Source of the DNA: Chaenocephalus aceratus
Lineage: Eukaryota > Chordata > Actinopteri > Perciformes > Channichthyidae
Reading direction: 5' to 3'
Assembly: GCA_023974075.1 (NCBI GenBank)
Contig: CM043797.1
Location: 37,882,145-37,946,144 of the forward strand
DNA: 64,000 nt
Position numbers and translations under genes: made by a program. Positions 1-11,390 of the stretch are shown here, one piece after another (the stretch's first letter is position 1; every line of letters begins with the position of its first letter). The notes under the pieces were generated by a model. The model had not been told where the DNA came from and did no database searches. It worked only from the letters and a program-made list of their open reading frames with translations.

Positions 1-605
1 AGACTTCCTCACAGAGCCCCTCCTCCAACACACACGAACGCGCACTTGACCAATGAGGGCACGAGATAAGTTTGTGCCCCGATGGAAGGCTGACAGGCAG
101 GTAGGCCATCCAGTTACTTTAGCCGGCTCAGATGATTGGTCGTGCTTTTTACAGCGCCACGGCTCCAACAGAAGACATATTGTTATGTATTCATTGCTAT
201 CGGGATGTTGAGAGCATTCCATGGAATATAACAAAAAGTGTTTCTGAAATAAATTACCTACGGTTTCAGTAACCGGCTCGAGATACACTTTTTGTTATAT
301 TCCATGGAATGCTCTTAACATCCCGATAGCAATGAATATCTTAAGTGCTTTGACAAAAAATCCATAAAATAATGTCATCTGTAGAAGCCGTAATACTGTA
401 AAAAGTACAACCAATCGATTGGATGGCCTACCTGCCTGTCAGCCTTCCATCGGGGCACAAACTTATCTCGTTCCCTCATTGGTCATGTGCGCGTTCGTGT
501 GTGTTGGAGGAGGGGCTCTGTGAGGATGTGGCAGATTTTCTCCGGTTGTGTATTTTCAAATTCTAGCGATCTCGAGCCGGTTTCTCAAAATTACATTCCC
601 CACCT
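1..605. mobile_element. Two copies of the AGGTGGGGTAGGTAA-family MITE joined as an inverted pair
   Basis: Positions 1 to about 250 carry the family body in one orientation (CACAGAGCCCCTCCTCC through GAGCATTCCATGGAATATAA). From about 275 the same body runs in reverse to a CCCCACCT end followed by TTAA at 606-609. The left copy starts mid-element at the window edge and lacks its inner terminus. Family assignment rests on comparison with the complete copy at 13917-14274. Confidence 0.82.
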
Positions 606-1252
606 TTAAGTGCATCCCAGGAAGAAGATGTATTTATTTTTCTGCTATACTTTTGTAAATAATGGCAAAAAGGCATCGCTGGACGCACTGATGAAGCTGC
701 AGCGACAATATCAGGTATTTGAAACATCGCTTGTGCAAAACAGCGAATCTTGACTGAAAGAAAAACTGTATATTATTTTACTGAAAGTATTTGGGTGCTT
801 TATTTTGAAGTGTCTCCTTACCACATACATCTCTATTTGAGGACTCACTGCCTCTATCACTGTCATGATGTATATATTTTTCATTTAAGTTCTGTGTTAT
901 GTTTTTATTTTTGAGAGGTTTATATGTCATTCTTCTTTTAATTTTCACATTTTGTGCAATGCCTTGTTTAACCCTCCTATTGTCTTCGTGTGTCCCCCCC
1001 CCCTTACTTTGGTGTTCGCGGTCAACTTTGACCGGTCCTGTTTTAACTGCTATTACATTAACACAAAAACCATTTATCATCACCACATTTCATTTAACAC
1101 CCTTTCAAACTGTACATATTGTATCAGACTACTGGTATACATGAACAACTGCAGTAGATATACAAAGAACAGACACTGAACATGTATTGCGTGTGCCAGG
1201 AGTGATCCATGTGGGGGGATGGGCACATAAGAGCGGGAAATGTGTCAAGTTG

Positions 1253-1796
<544 letters not shown>

Positions 1797-2285
1797 CTGA
1801 TCCGGATGGTTACTAATTCCTTTTCTTTATGGCAGTCATATTTGACCAGAAACACCATGGTGTTACAAAGTTGACTAAATCATCCAAACTTCAATGGAAG
1901 TGGTGATCAGCCATTGTGTATGTTCAAATGTCTCCTGTGAAGGATATCATAAAGCCTGAATGCAATCGACTGTAAAACCAAAAAGTTATGATTGATGAAA
2001 GTAGTAAATCGGTCAGATTTGACCCGAAGACAACAGGAGGGTTAAGAGCTGCTGTGACGAAAACAATTCCCACATTGGAAGCAAATAAAGTATCTTATCT
2101 TTAACTTAATTATTTCCAATCGAAGTATGAAATAATACTGCAGGATTCTATATTAGTTTGTTTTATGTTTATTATCTTTGACTGTTTCTAAATGCCATGT
2201 TATAATGTGTTTCTGCTGCACGTTGTGTTGAAAGGTGTTGTATAACTAAAAGTGCCTTGCTCAAAGTTGCCACTTGATGCCTCAC

Positions 2286-2434
2286 CTCAGAGGGCTGCGT
2301 GATGCACTTCCCCTTCCCGGAGCACTGAGGGTCGCTGAAGCTGCTGCCGGGCTCCACGCAGCTGCTTGCTTTCACCGTCAGGTTGAGACGCAGCGTGACC
2401 TCCGGGGCTGTGGGGGTGCCCACGCGCAACACAC
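2286..2434 (-). CDS. dner: dner exon: LRLNLTVK segment and start of the next Cys-rich/EGF module
   Basis: This 149-bp exon completes a split Ser codon and adds 49 codons, VLRVGTPTAPEVTLRLNL to GKCITQPSE. It aligns with DNER at ALRLTLVVKVSTC and at ECSGKGKCTTKPSE, which opens the third EGF-like repeat. The acceptor is gttctgttgtag and the donor gtgagg; it ends in phase 0. The remainder of the EGF repeat must be encoded left of position 1, so the gene is cut by the window edge. NLT is a potential N-glycosylation sequon. This is the last dner exon I can find in the window. Confidence 0.92.
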
Positions 2435-2500
2435 CTACAACAGAACAGGCCTTTTATATTTTCTTCACTCATTATGTTTTAATGTCCAGCATTGGCATGA

Positions 2501-2931
2501 TTAACCCTTAGATGCATAAGTGGGTCTTTTTTGACCCGGTGAGGTGGTTTTACATTTTTTATCATTTCATATTCCAGCTATTCCTCAAAAAACATGTTTT
2601 GGATATCACGCCATTCACATTTTTTATTTACATTTTAAGAAATTACTAAAGCTTCCATAAGTGGGTCAAAAATGAGCCGCATGCATTTTCTATGGGATCC
2701 TATGGGGAAAAGTTTTTTTTCAAAATGTAAAGAAAATGTCTAAAATTATAAATAGTGAAAAATGAAATATAAAATATTTCTAGTGTGAACCAAAATATAA
2801 TACTATATACAAGTGATTTTTCTTAACCAAAATGACAAACATGGCATAAAAACACATTATTCTAATACGGGTCCTTTTTGACCCACTTATGGAAGAGTGT
2901 AGGGTCAGTCACTCGTGCATCAAAGGGTTAA
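2501..2931. mobile_element. TTAA-flanked MITE (ACCCTTAGATGCA ends)
   Basis: TTAA occurs at 2501-2504 and 2928-2931. The inverted ends are TTAACCCTTAGATGCA and TGCATCAAAGGGTTAA, and the subterminal CATAAGTGGGTC is mirrored by GACCCACTTATG. The interior is AT-rich with no coding capacity. It lies 66 bp upstream, on the gene strand, of the last dner exon. The TTAA target is compatible with piggyBac or Kolobok. Confidence 0.82.
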
Positions 2932-3131
2932 AAACAATATCCCCATATCTTTGTGGGGAGAAATATTGACCGAATGCGAGAGCTTTATTATAATGATTTG
3001 CAATCCGACATAATTTTGAAATGTGCTTTTTATTAAAGAAAAGAGATATTTATTCATTTATGCAAGCCACAACCTGATCATCACAATCACATCACAACTG
3101 ATGATAACATGCCTTTACCTGCATTCTGTCT

Positions 3132-3770
3132 AATCTCCAGCAGGGGGCGACTCACCTGGTTGCAGAGATGTCAGATTGTATAGAAGTCTATGAGAAAATG
3201 ACCCGACTTCTGACTTGATTTATTATCCCAGTTAACATTTTCCTGATGAGTTTATGGTCTCAATCTCTAGCTGGAATATGTTTGTAATTCATCAGAATGT
3301 TCATTTTGCAATTAAAATGTATATGTAAAGCAATAAAGCAGGTGATGCTGTAGTCTATGAGACACATTCCCCTACTTATTATTTGATGTTTTACTTTAAA
3401 AAAACCATTTGTATGATATTTGCTAGTATCAAGTCCTCTTCAATACAGAATGCCTCTCATTTTGTAAATAATTTTCCCATTTAGAGTAAAATAGATCATA
3501 AAATAGCTTATGCTTTAGGGCGGGGCTACCAGTCAGGAAGCTCTCTGTGTTTTAAAACATGAATTGTTACATTTTGTTGCCTACAAATGTGTTGTTAAAT
3601 ATTGAATTGTACTTTTGCCCTTGTGTCACCATCTTGTTACAGAAAAACAAGATGGTGACGGACAAAAAGACAGACTTAAAGCTTCAAAACCATCGTCTAC
3701 AAAACAATGGGTTACGTCCCTGTGACTACAACCATTTATTTCATACGGTCTGTGATTTTAGGACAGATAT
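3132..3770. repeat. Teleost interspersed repeat (CAGCAGGGGGCGACTC family), copy 1
   Basis: It contains CAGCAGGGGGCGACTCAC, a TAGAAGTCTATGAGAAAATG stretch and TATGCTTTAGGGCGGGGCTA, all mirrored on the opposite strand at about 4880-6165. A further fragment lies at 52485-52575. The 14-bp palindrome GTCACCATCTTGTT/AACAAGATGGTGAC around 3625-3660 lies inside it. The class is not determinable here. Confidence 0.7.
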
Positions 3771-4880
3771 GTAATGACTCTTTGCCTATAAAGTACACCT
3801 TGCTGCCAACGAAGCAATTACCACGTGTGTAACAGTGTTGCAGAACTGATGCAGGTAGCTGTGTGACTAAAATAGAGTCCAAGCCTCTCCGTCTCGTCTC
3901 TCTGGATCTAGAAGTTCAGAACACCTCAGATAACATCTTCAATCAAACCTGACAGCTACACGGGATAAAAATAGCCTCATAGTGAACATTAACGGACACT
4001 TTTTAAGAGCCTGATGCGAGCCAATGAGCAGCGAGAACACAGATGACGAGACTTTGACGACGCAATATCCTCAGCCAATCAGGGGGCAGACAGAAAAACT
4101 TGTGCCGAGCGGTGGCCTTGCAGAGTCACCGCTCGGCACATTCAGACACAGTGACGTAAAAGGAAGGAAATGTCATGTCAACGCTCCTCCCTCCTCCCCC
4201 CATCTTCCTCTTGCTGTTTGACCTTCACTTCCCTCTGTCCTTCTCTCTCATCCCTTTCTGTCACTCCATCTCTTCTCGTTTCCTCTTATCTGACTCTTCC
4301 TCTCTCCTTCCACCCCTCTGATTTGACTCCCCAATGTCATTTCTCCCTCTCTTCCCTTCTCTGTATTTTCCCAGGCGATGCAGAGGCACAGAGTTAGACG
4401 ACATGTCAAGGTCACAGCTTAGTGAAGCAGCATCAGGTATGTCGAGCACACACAAGGTTAAACAGCCTTTCTGTCAAAGATAGGGACTCACACCATGTTT
4501 TGGCACGACGGTGCGACTTAGCTCCTCACGACATCTGTTTGTGTGTAGCTCGGTTTTAAAACACAGATGGAATATCAGCATAAATATCTGTTGTTTTTTC
4601 TAATATGCAAATCAAATATTCTGACTGATATGCAAATGTGCGATTCTCCCCAATGTCATGTCAGGAATAAATGCAGTTAATACCATTTATTTAAATTCAT
4701 TAATCCTCAGAGGATTTGTTTGGCTCAGTTGTAAATTTGCTTTTTGGAGGCATTCCCTTAATAGTTTGTCTATGCTTGATGGGTGAACAAATTCAATTAA
4801 GTGTTATTCAAAATATACATTGTGCGTAACATTTAAAAGTTATAAATACCACAGCGCCTTTGACCCACACGTTCACACTT
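3771..4880. other. Intronic sequence with a hairpin and a pyrimidine-rich tract
   Basis: No exon or known repeat is recognisable. A perfect 14-bp inverted repeat with a 12-nt spacer lies at 4101-4140, and a strongly pyrimidine-biased stretch (tcctccc, ctctctc, cttccc) at about 4184-4372. Confidence 0.6.
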
Positions 4881-6165
4881 TGATGAAGTAGAACAGTCAG
4901 TGGGATGTTGCGGGAAATGGTTTTGAAGACTCACCATTTTGGCGGCCACCATCTTGTTTTTTGGAACCATAGGTGACACAAGGAGCAAAGCAAACTTCAA
5001 TGTGGAAGAATATTAACTTTAAAGACTTTTCTCCACTATCCTGATCTGCTTGACATTAATGTGGGAAGCATTATGTAAAAAAAATAATGTAAATTGCGAC
5101 TTTTAAAATATTTGTTGAACACAAAACCAATTAAAGGCTTATTTATAGCTTGAATTCAACGCCTTTAAAGACCACCCTAACTTGACAACATCGTGTAGCC
5201 ACTCAATCGAAAGGTAGCCCCACCCTAAAGCATACCCTGATGTATTGTCTATAGGTGCTTTCACACCAAGAGGCGCATTCACACCGCAGTGCTTTTCCCA
5301 CAAAGGTTCATGAGAACTTAGTTCATGAGAACTAAAGAGTTCTAAGTACAGATCGCGTTCACACGGGAATAAGTCCCTGAGGGAGGATTAGGCAAATGAA
5401 GCCACTGACGTCACTTCTTCTTCTGCTTTGGGTTTACTGGCAGGCCACAAACAACTTCACGGCGTATACTGCCACCCGAAGTCCCCGGCTGGAAGTCCCC
5501 GGAGTTGGGGAAGGCTTCAGTAGAAGCTGCTGGGACTCCCAGCAGCTTCTACTGAAGCCTTCCGAGTAAATCGCCAGAACGCCGACACCTCCTCATCTCC
5601 ACCGCTCCCATGTTTTAGTTTGTGTTGCCATAAGTTAGTCTCTCTGCGTTTCTGCGCTGGGCTAATGCTAATGCTAATAATGCTAATGTGAGGATAATAA
5701 AATGGCGGCTTCACAAAACTTATTTGGAGTTTTACGGGGCGTGGTTTGCAATCCGCCCAGCCAATCAGAAATGGGAACCTTTTTCTCCCACGAAATTACC
5801 TGCTCTCTAGCAGGGACGGAAAAGGGGATGGAAAGGTTCTGATGAACTAAGTTCTAGTGCCGGATTTTTTTGGTGTGAACGCACATTTTCGTAAATATAT
5901 CGGAACTATACTGGGAAAAGTACTCCGGTGTGAAAGTGCCTATTGTTACTCTAAATAGGACCATAAATTGCTAAATGAACATTATGCTGTATTGAAGAAG
6001 ACTTCAAACTAGAGATTGACACAAAAAACTTGTCAGGAAAATGTTTTCTGAGATGATAATTCCAGTGAGAAGTTGGGTGATTTTTCTCGTAGTCTTCCAT
6101 ACAATCTGAGTTGTTTTTGCAACCAGTGGAGTCGCCCCCTGCTGGCTATTATACAAAATGCAGGT
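4880..6165. repeat. CAGCAGGGGGCGACTC-family repeat, copy 2 (reverse), split by a MITE
   Basis: The left part (to about 5252) and right part (5942-6165) are reverse complements of consecutive pieces of 3132-3770, for example ccctaaagcat before the insert and GAGTCGCCCCCTGCTGG after it. The element at 5253-5941 interrupts them. Confidence 0.68.
5253..5941. mobile_element. AGGCGCTTTCACACC-ended MITE, copy 1
   Basis: The ends are AGGTGCTTTCACACC and GGTGTGAAAGTGCCT. The interior matches copies at 9287-9953, 18622-19203 and 31166-31865, including a GACGTCACTTCTTCTTCTGC block and the 24-bp-arm hairpin at about 5513-5563. Left and right flanking triplets (tat/att) no longer match exactly. A second end-like motif, AGGCGCATTCACACC, lies just inside the left end. 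No transposase is present. Confidence 0.78.
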
Positions 6166-6265
6166 TTAAGACACATCCACATCGCATTACCTTTCCAGAC
6201 CTGGATATTTTTGCTTGATATGAATACAGTTTTTTAAAATGTGTTGAATATGCACAACGTCTTAC

Positions 6266-6429
6266 TGAGGAAGTAGTTCTGCCCCAGGGGCAGGAAGTGG
6301 TCCGGCACCACCAGTCCGTCAGCGCCCTGCAGGAACCATATGGTAGTGCCGTTCAAAATGGAGGAACGGAGGAAACCGTCTTCATTCACACGCCACAGAA
6401 CTGGAGCTCCACTGGCGTTCACCACCACC
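6266..6429 (-). CDS. dner: dner exon: non-EGF extracellular segment
   Basis: The 164-bp exon encodes VVVNASGAPVLWRVNEDGF to PLGQNYFL (54 full codons). LWRVNEDGF aligns with LWKVTATGF of vertebrate DNER, and GLVVPDHFLPLGQNYF with the GLVLLEEMLALGNNHF stretch. NAS and NGT are N-glycosylation sequons. The acceptor is ctccccctctag and the donor gtaaga. The exon supplies one base to finish the preceding Lys codon and ends after one base of a Ser codon that exon 2286-2434 completes, so the reading frame is kept. The intron upstream of it (6430-17632) is 11.2 kb and packed with nested transposons. Confidence 0.9.
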
Positions 6430-6528
6430 CTAGAGGGGGAGAACAAAAAGCAGGGGAGGGATGAAGAGAGGACATTCAGGAGAATCACAAAGAAAATCTT
6501 AACATTGTGGGCTTTTATAAAGTTTAGC

Positions 6529-6735
6529 CAGGGCCGTCATGCAGACTGTGTGGGGCTTCACCTTGCGGAGGGTGCCTCAACTGAGCCGAAAATGCGCTTA
6601 TGCGACGCAATTAGTGTGGCGCGGCACGGTTTCCCCGCTGCGAGGCTCCACTAGCACCCCCGTCCACGCTCGCGAAACAGAGGGCCTCATCATATAACTT
6701 TGCGTGGGGCCTCATGTTGGCCAGGGACGGCCCTG
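6529..6735. mobile_element. Short hAT-type MITE (CAGGGCCGTC ends)
   Basis: The 207-bp element begins CAGGGCCGTCATG and ends GGGACGGCCCTG. The flanks AGTTTAGC (6521-6528) and AGTTCAGC (6736-6743) form an 8-bp TSD with one mismatch. CAG-type ends plus an 8-bp TSD identify hAT. It sits 100 bp upstream, on the gene strand, of dner exon 6266-6429. Confidence 0.82.
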
Positions 6736-6743
6736 AGTTCAGC

Positions 6744-8147
6744 CCAAATACAAATTCAGAACAGTCAGACAGTTGTCATGATCTCTTTTCACTTGGTGAC
6801 AGTGAAACAGTTGGGATTGGAATTGGGCTAGATTCTCACTTCATGATTATTGTGGACAAAAATAATTTCCAATAATGGTATTATCATCATATCTATGGAA
6901 CATTTTAAAGGACATGTTTATCGCAAATTACTTAACAAACTTTGCCCTTATTTATTGTGCATTTTGTGTTTTTTTGAGAATGTATTAAACTTAAAATACT
7001 GGTGTAAGGATGTGGAAAGATATCCAGTAAAAAATTCCCAACAACTGCCAACACAATATTATCATATGTATATCATTACCATTATATCAGTATTTCCTAC
7101 TTTAAATATCAACATTTTCATCAAAACTGGAATATTGCAACACATTTACTTCACTGTTTAAATAATGCATATTACCAGAAACATGCGTAAAATATTAGGA
7201 CAGCTTCAAACGGCACCAATAATATATCGCGAGTGAACAATAGCATCACCTTGCTCGGCATCTCAAACATGAATTAAAGGTCCTGTGTTTGAACCGCGGC
7301 GGATGATTTAAGGACGCTCCTCCTGTTTGCCCAACAAGGCATTATGGGTAAGAGGTTGAGCAATGATGAACACGAGTTGTGAAATACAGCCAGTGTGTCG
7401 GAGCCTATCATCCATCAGGAGCTCAGTACAACATGTAGTGGTTGACTGATGTGAGAGCAGGGGGCCGATGGCCGATATACAATGCTGGTATATTGTTGTT
7501 GACTTTTAATAATAAATGTTATTATTATTAGTTTTAAGAGATACAAAATTGCTGCATCTGACTTAAATGTATGTGTACCTTTTCTAAATGTATACGTATT
7601 AACAAAATAAAAGTACATAATAAGTCAAGTTTTACTGAAGCAGCTGTACACCTTAATGCTCCTCCTGAGATGAACCCTTTTTATTCCAGGCACCACATGA
7701 GTTTTCTTCCAGCACCCACCCTCAGGCTATCGAGGGATGATCAAGGGCATGATCTCATAATATTGTAATATATTGTCTTTGAAACGCTTAAACTTGACCT
7801 GATCTAAATCAAGAAATAATGCTAGTTCCAAATAAGTAATCCTAACAGCCGAACTGGTCTCCTTTGTTTTCTATCTGGATGTGTGAGAGGATCGCGGAGA
7901 GCGCTCTTGAGGAGGCGTAGCGCTGCATCTGTAAACATGAGAGCAGAGCAGCCGGCCCCCTGCTGGGCCCCGAGGAGGAGAAGAACAATGAGGGCCATGT
8001 TTCTGCGAGAGACACTGAGATCCAACATCTGCCATCCCGCCGAGCAGACATCAAACACGAAGCCGAGTCACCGCTCTCACAGCCGAGAGGCAGCCAGGTG
8101 GTGAGAGAGAGCAGGTTATATATAGTACTTTTATTTGTTCTTTTTAT
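6744..8147. other. AT-rich intronic sequence with one GC-rich island
   Basis: Mostly AT-rich DNA without recognisable exons or repeats. The exception is a GC-rich island at about 7870-8105 containing the small signal-peptide-like frame described separately. Confidence 0.5.
7822..7998 (-). other. Candidate small secreted-peptide frame, 58 codons (unproven)
   Basis: From the ATG at 7998 the frame encodes MALIVLLLLGAQQGAGCSA, which looks like a signal peptide, then a short basic segment ending LLGLLIWN. The ATG context aacATGG has A at -3 and G at +4. It lies in the dner intron on the gene strand. I recognise no family, see no partner exon or good donor, and the opposite strand is also open over most of the island. 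It could be a first coding exon, a microprotein or chance. Confidence 0.2.
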
Positions 8148-8182
8148 TTAAAGATCACCTATTACTCAAAATCCACTTTGTC

Positions 8183-9074
8183 ATGTGTCTTCTACATCAA
8201 CATGTGTCCCCTCTTCCTCATGTCTCTTCTACATCAACATGTGTCCCCTCTTCTCCATGTCTCTTCTACATCAACATGTGTCCCCTCTTCTTCATGTCTC
8301 TTCTACATCAACATGTGTCCCCTCTTCTTCACGTCTCTTCTACATCAACATGTGTCCCCTCTTCTCCATGTCTCTTCTACATCAACATGTGTCCCCTCTT
8401 CTCCATGTCTCTTCTACATCAACATGTGTCCCCTCTTCTTCATGTCTCTTCTACATCAACATGTGTCCCCTCTTCTTCATGTCTCTTCTACATCAACATG
8501 TGTCCCCTCTTCTCCATGTCTCTTCTACATCAACATGTGTCCCCTCTTCTTCATGTCTCTTCTACATCAACATGTGTCCCCTCTTCTTCACGTCTCTTCT
8601 ACATCAACATGTGTCCCCTCTTCTCCATGTCTCTTCTACATCAACATGTGTCCCCTCTTCTCCATGTCTCTTCTACATCAACATGTGTCCCCTCTTCTTC
8701 ATGTCTCTTCTACATCAACATGTGTCCCCTCTTCTTCATGTCTCTTCTACATCAACATGTGTCCCCTCTTCTTCATGTCTCTTCTACATCAACATGTGTC
8801 CCCTCTTCTTCATGTCTCTTCTACATCAACATGTGTCCCCTCTTCTTCATGTCTCTTCTCCTCTACATCAACATGTGTCCCCTCTTCTTCATGTCTCTTC
8901 TACATCAACACGTGTCCCCTCTTCTTCATGTCTCTTCTACATCAACACGTGTCCCCTCTTCTTCATGTCTCCTCTACATCAACATGTGTCCCCTCTTCTT
9001 CATGTCTCGTCTACATCAACATGTGTCCCCTCTTCTCCATGTCTCTTCTACATCAACATGTGTCCCCTCTGTGG
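8183..9074. repeat. 37-bp minisatellite, about 24 units
   Basis: The unit is CATGTCTCTTCTACATCAAC followed by ATGTGTCCCCTCTTCTT, with CTT/CTCC and CAT/CAC variants; one unit near 8855 has a small insertion. Because 37 is not divisible by 3 and the unit has no stops, all three frames stay open for about 300 codons with a 37-residue period. These frames are not genes. Confidence 0.97.
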
Positions 9075-9286
9075 AAAGAGACTCTGAAAGTTTCAGGAAC
9101 AAAGATTCTCTCTCTTTTTGATCCATTTCTATAAAAACCTGTCTGAAAATGAGCTGATCAGATTTTGGCCACTTTATGATGTCATAACGATGTTTTGTCT
9201 TGTGTAACCATTAGCCAATCACCAACCAAGGTAACCCCCCCCCCCCCCCCCCCCTTATCACCTGAATCTCCTCCTAGAGCCCCATT

Positions 9287-9953
9287 AGGCGCGTTCACAC
9301 TGGAGTACTTTTCCCGTTTAGTTCCATTAGTGCCTGGAATTTTGCGATCACACCAAAAAGAGAACTTAGTTCAGAGAACTTTTACCCCATGTTCAGTGCC
9401 TGCTAGAGAGGTGGGACTATCCTGGGGAGAAAAAAGTATCAATTTCGATTGGCTGGGCGAATTGCAAACCACGCCTCGTAAAACTCTGAAAAGTTTTGTG
9501 AAGCCGCCATTTTATTTGCTCGCATTAGCGTTATTAGCATTAGCCCCGCGCACCAACGCAGAGAGACTAACTTATGGCAATACAAAATAAACATGGGAGC
9601 GGTGGAGATGAGGAGGTGTCGGCGTTCTGGCGATTTACTCGGAAGGCTTCAGTAGAAGCTGCTGGGAGTCCCAGCAGCTTCTACTGAAGCCAGTCCCCAA
9701 CTCCGGGGACTTCCGGCCGGGGACTTTGGGCGGCAGTATACGCCGTGAAGTGGTTTGCGGCCTGCCAGTAAACCCAAAGCAGAAGAAGAAGAAGTGACGT
9801 CAGCGGCTTCATTTGCCTAATCCTCCCTCAGGGACTTATTCCAGTGTGAACGCGATCGGCTCTTAGTTCCATGGGGGCACTAAGTGCAGGCACTAAGTGC
9901 TGGCACTAAGTGCTGGCACTAAGTGCGGCAAAGTACTTGGTGTGAAAGCGACT
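9287..9953. mobile_element. AGGCGCTTTCACACC-ended MITE, copy 2, with 3-bp TSD ATT
   Basis: The element begins AGGCGCGTTCACAC and ends GTGTGAAAGCGACT, flanked by ATT at 9284-9286 and 9954-9956. The uninterrupted sequence at about 32742-32770 (reverse strand) confirms that this segment is an insertion. A 3-bp TSD fits PIF/Harbinger, though no transposase confirms it. A 24-bp-arm hairpin sits at about 9644-9691, and aagtgctggcact is repeated near 9890-9925. Confidence 0.85.
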
Positions 9954-10021
9954 ATTGTGTTCTTTGTAACCAAATATCTCTCAGAGGGGCGTGGGGAGGG
10001 GCTCCTTATTTTCATCTAAAG

Positions 10022-11222
10022 CAGTGGTCGCCAACCAGTCGAGTGTGGTGCGGGTAGATCGCGGACCGTTAAAAAAAAAAGTAACAACAGAAAGAAAAAG
10101 AAAATTAAAAAAATAATAATAATGTTTGAAAAATACGTTTTTAGATGTAAACCTATCATCCACCACGCCGTTAGCACGTGCCACTTGATTGACGTATATT
10201 TGAGACACCTCAATAATATAATACATTAACCGTGCTTTACGTGAACCTCATCATGACACAAGAGAGGACGGCAGGACTGCAATTTCCCGTGTTCAGTGAA
10301 TGCAACAGAGGCAAGTCACCAGACCAATCAGAGAGTTGCATGGAAAGACATGTGTGCTTGCGTCATTCAAGCTCGGCTCTGTGTGTGTGTGGCAATAGCA
10401 TCGACTGGGCACTAGCACATTGTGATAGAGAGAGGAAGAGGGAGAGAGAGGGAGAGAGAGGGAGAGAGGGAGAGAGAGGGAGGGACCGGTGCTAGCGGGG
10501 ACCGTTAGCATCTGGTTAGCTAGCTGCACTAACGGACATAAGGAGCTGTTTCCACAACAAGCTGGAGGAGAGCTCTCCCCTGTCAGACTGAGGGGCTCAG
10601 GTGAGCTAAAGGACTCTTGAGTGTTTTGAACGGTTTTGTCACAAATTATTCAAAAGATTATTTCCGAGGCACACCTTCATATGATCATTATAGTTATACA
10701 AACAATAAGAGAATAAATGAAAAACAGGCATGAAATACTATATGGCAGTAAAACAAGAATACAGTTTGAAAGGGGAGTGATTTGTAAAATATCCATAAAG
10801 AAAAAGAAAATCTGTTTACAGTTGTGTTTCATCTGGGTGCTGAGAGAGGTATCCATAGATCTCTTCATGTTGCTCTCAAAGTGCACCAGATTAATGCTTT
10901 CAACTTCAATATTAAAAACAAATCTTCCCGGGGGAGCATCCCCCCGGACCCCCCTAGAGGAGGTGAGGACCTAGAGGAGATGAGGTTCGCTCCCCACTCA
11001 TAAAAAATAGCACTTTACCCCTGCCTATATGCCGTGAGCTGATTATGGAGCCTTCACTGTAACAGTAATTCAGATGCAAGCCTATATAAAAGGCCACAAA
11101 TTGGAAGCACTGTCTGGGCCGTCTTTTTCACTCAATTCTGAAATAGGTAGATCTCGCCTTTCACCGAGGTCGAGGTCGGTCGAGGTCGGTGATCTTGGGC
11201 TTAAAAAGGTTGGTGACCACTG
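10022..11222. mobile_element. hAT-type non-autonomous element, 1201 bp
   Basis: It starts CAGTGGTCGCCAACC and ends GGTTGGTGACCACTG, giving nearly perfect 15-bp inverted ends. The 8-bp TSD ATCTAAAG is at 10014-10021 and 11223-11230. The empty site (TTTAGATGAAAA, reverse) is visible at about 32686-32697. The interior has a GA-rich tract at 10428-10485 and no transposase-like frame. Confidence 0.93.
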
Positions 11223-11390
11223 ATCTAAAGTAACAGACAGAGAATGAGCTCTTTGGAAACAGGGCTGAAACAGAGGGGATTATGGGTAATGCTGCAATGA
11301 TCTGTTTGGTGTTTGGAGCCAAACACTTCAGAGACATGTTTTGTATACCTATAATATATTGATGAACACAGTATAATAGGGGACCTTTAA

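Larger units (their letters stand above)
8152..11386. mobile_element. TTAA-flanked MITE (AGGTCCCCTATTATA family), reverse copy, carrying two later insertions
   Basis: TTAA is at 8148-8151 and 11387-11390, with ends AGATCACCTATTA and TATAATAGGGGACCT. Its sequence order, read in reverse, equals the uninterrupted copy at 32525-33546: minisatellite, TGTGGAAAGAGACTCTGAAA-type segment, poly-C tract, then GATTCAGG/CCTGAATC. Two insertions split it: 9287-9953 and 10022-11222. With them removed the element is about 1.4 kb. Confidence 0.87.

Noticed and set aside
4184..4372. Pyrimidine-rich stretch as a promoter or branch-point region
   Set aside because: No exon follows on the plus strand and the dner gene lies on the other strand; simple compositional bias is enough.
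5517..5714. 65-codon frame repeated at 31412-31609 and partly elsewhere
   Set aside because: Its recurrence is explained by transposon copies; there is no start context or selection evidence, and it crosses the hairpin.
8183..9074. CRISPR-like regular repeats
   Set aside because: The units are contiguous with no unique spacers, in a vertebrate genome; it is a minisatellite.
8135..9134. Overlapping frames of 300-328 codons with HQHVSPLLHVSSTST repeats
   Set aside because: All three frames are open because a stop-free 37-bp unit is tandemly repeated; they lie inside a MITE and recur reversed at 24.9 and 33 kb.
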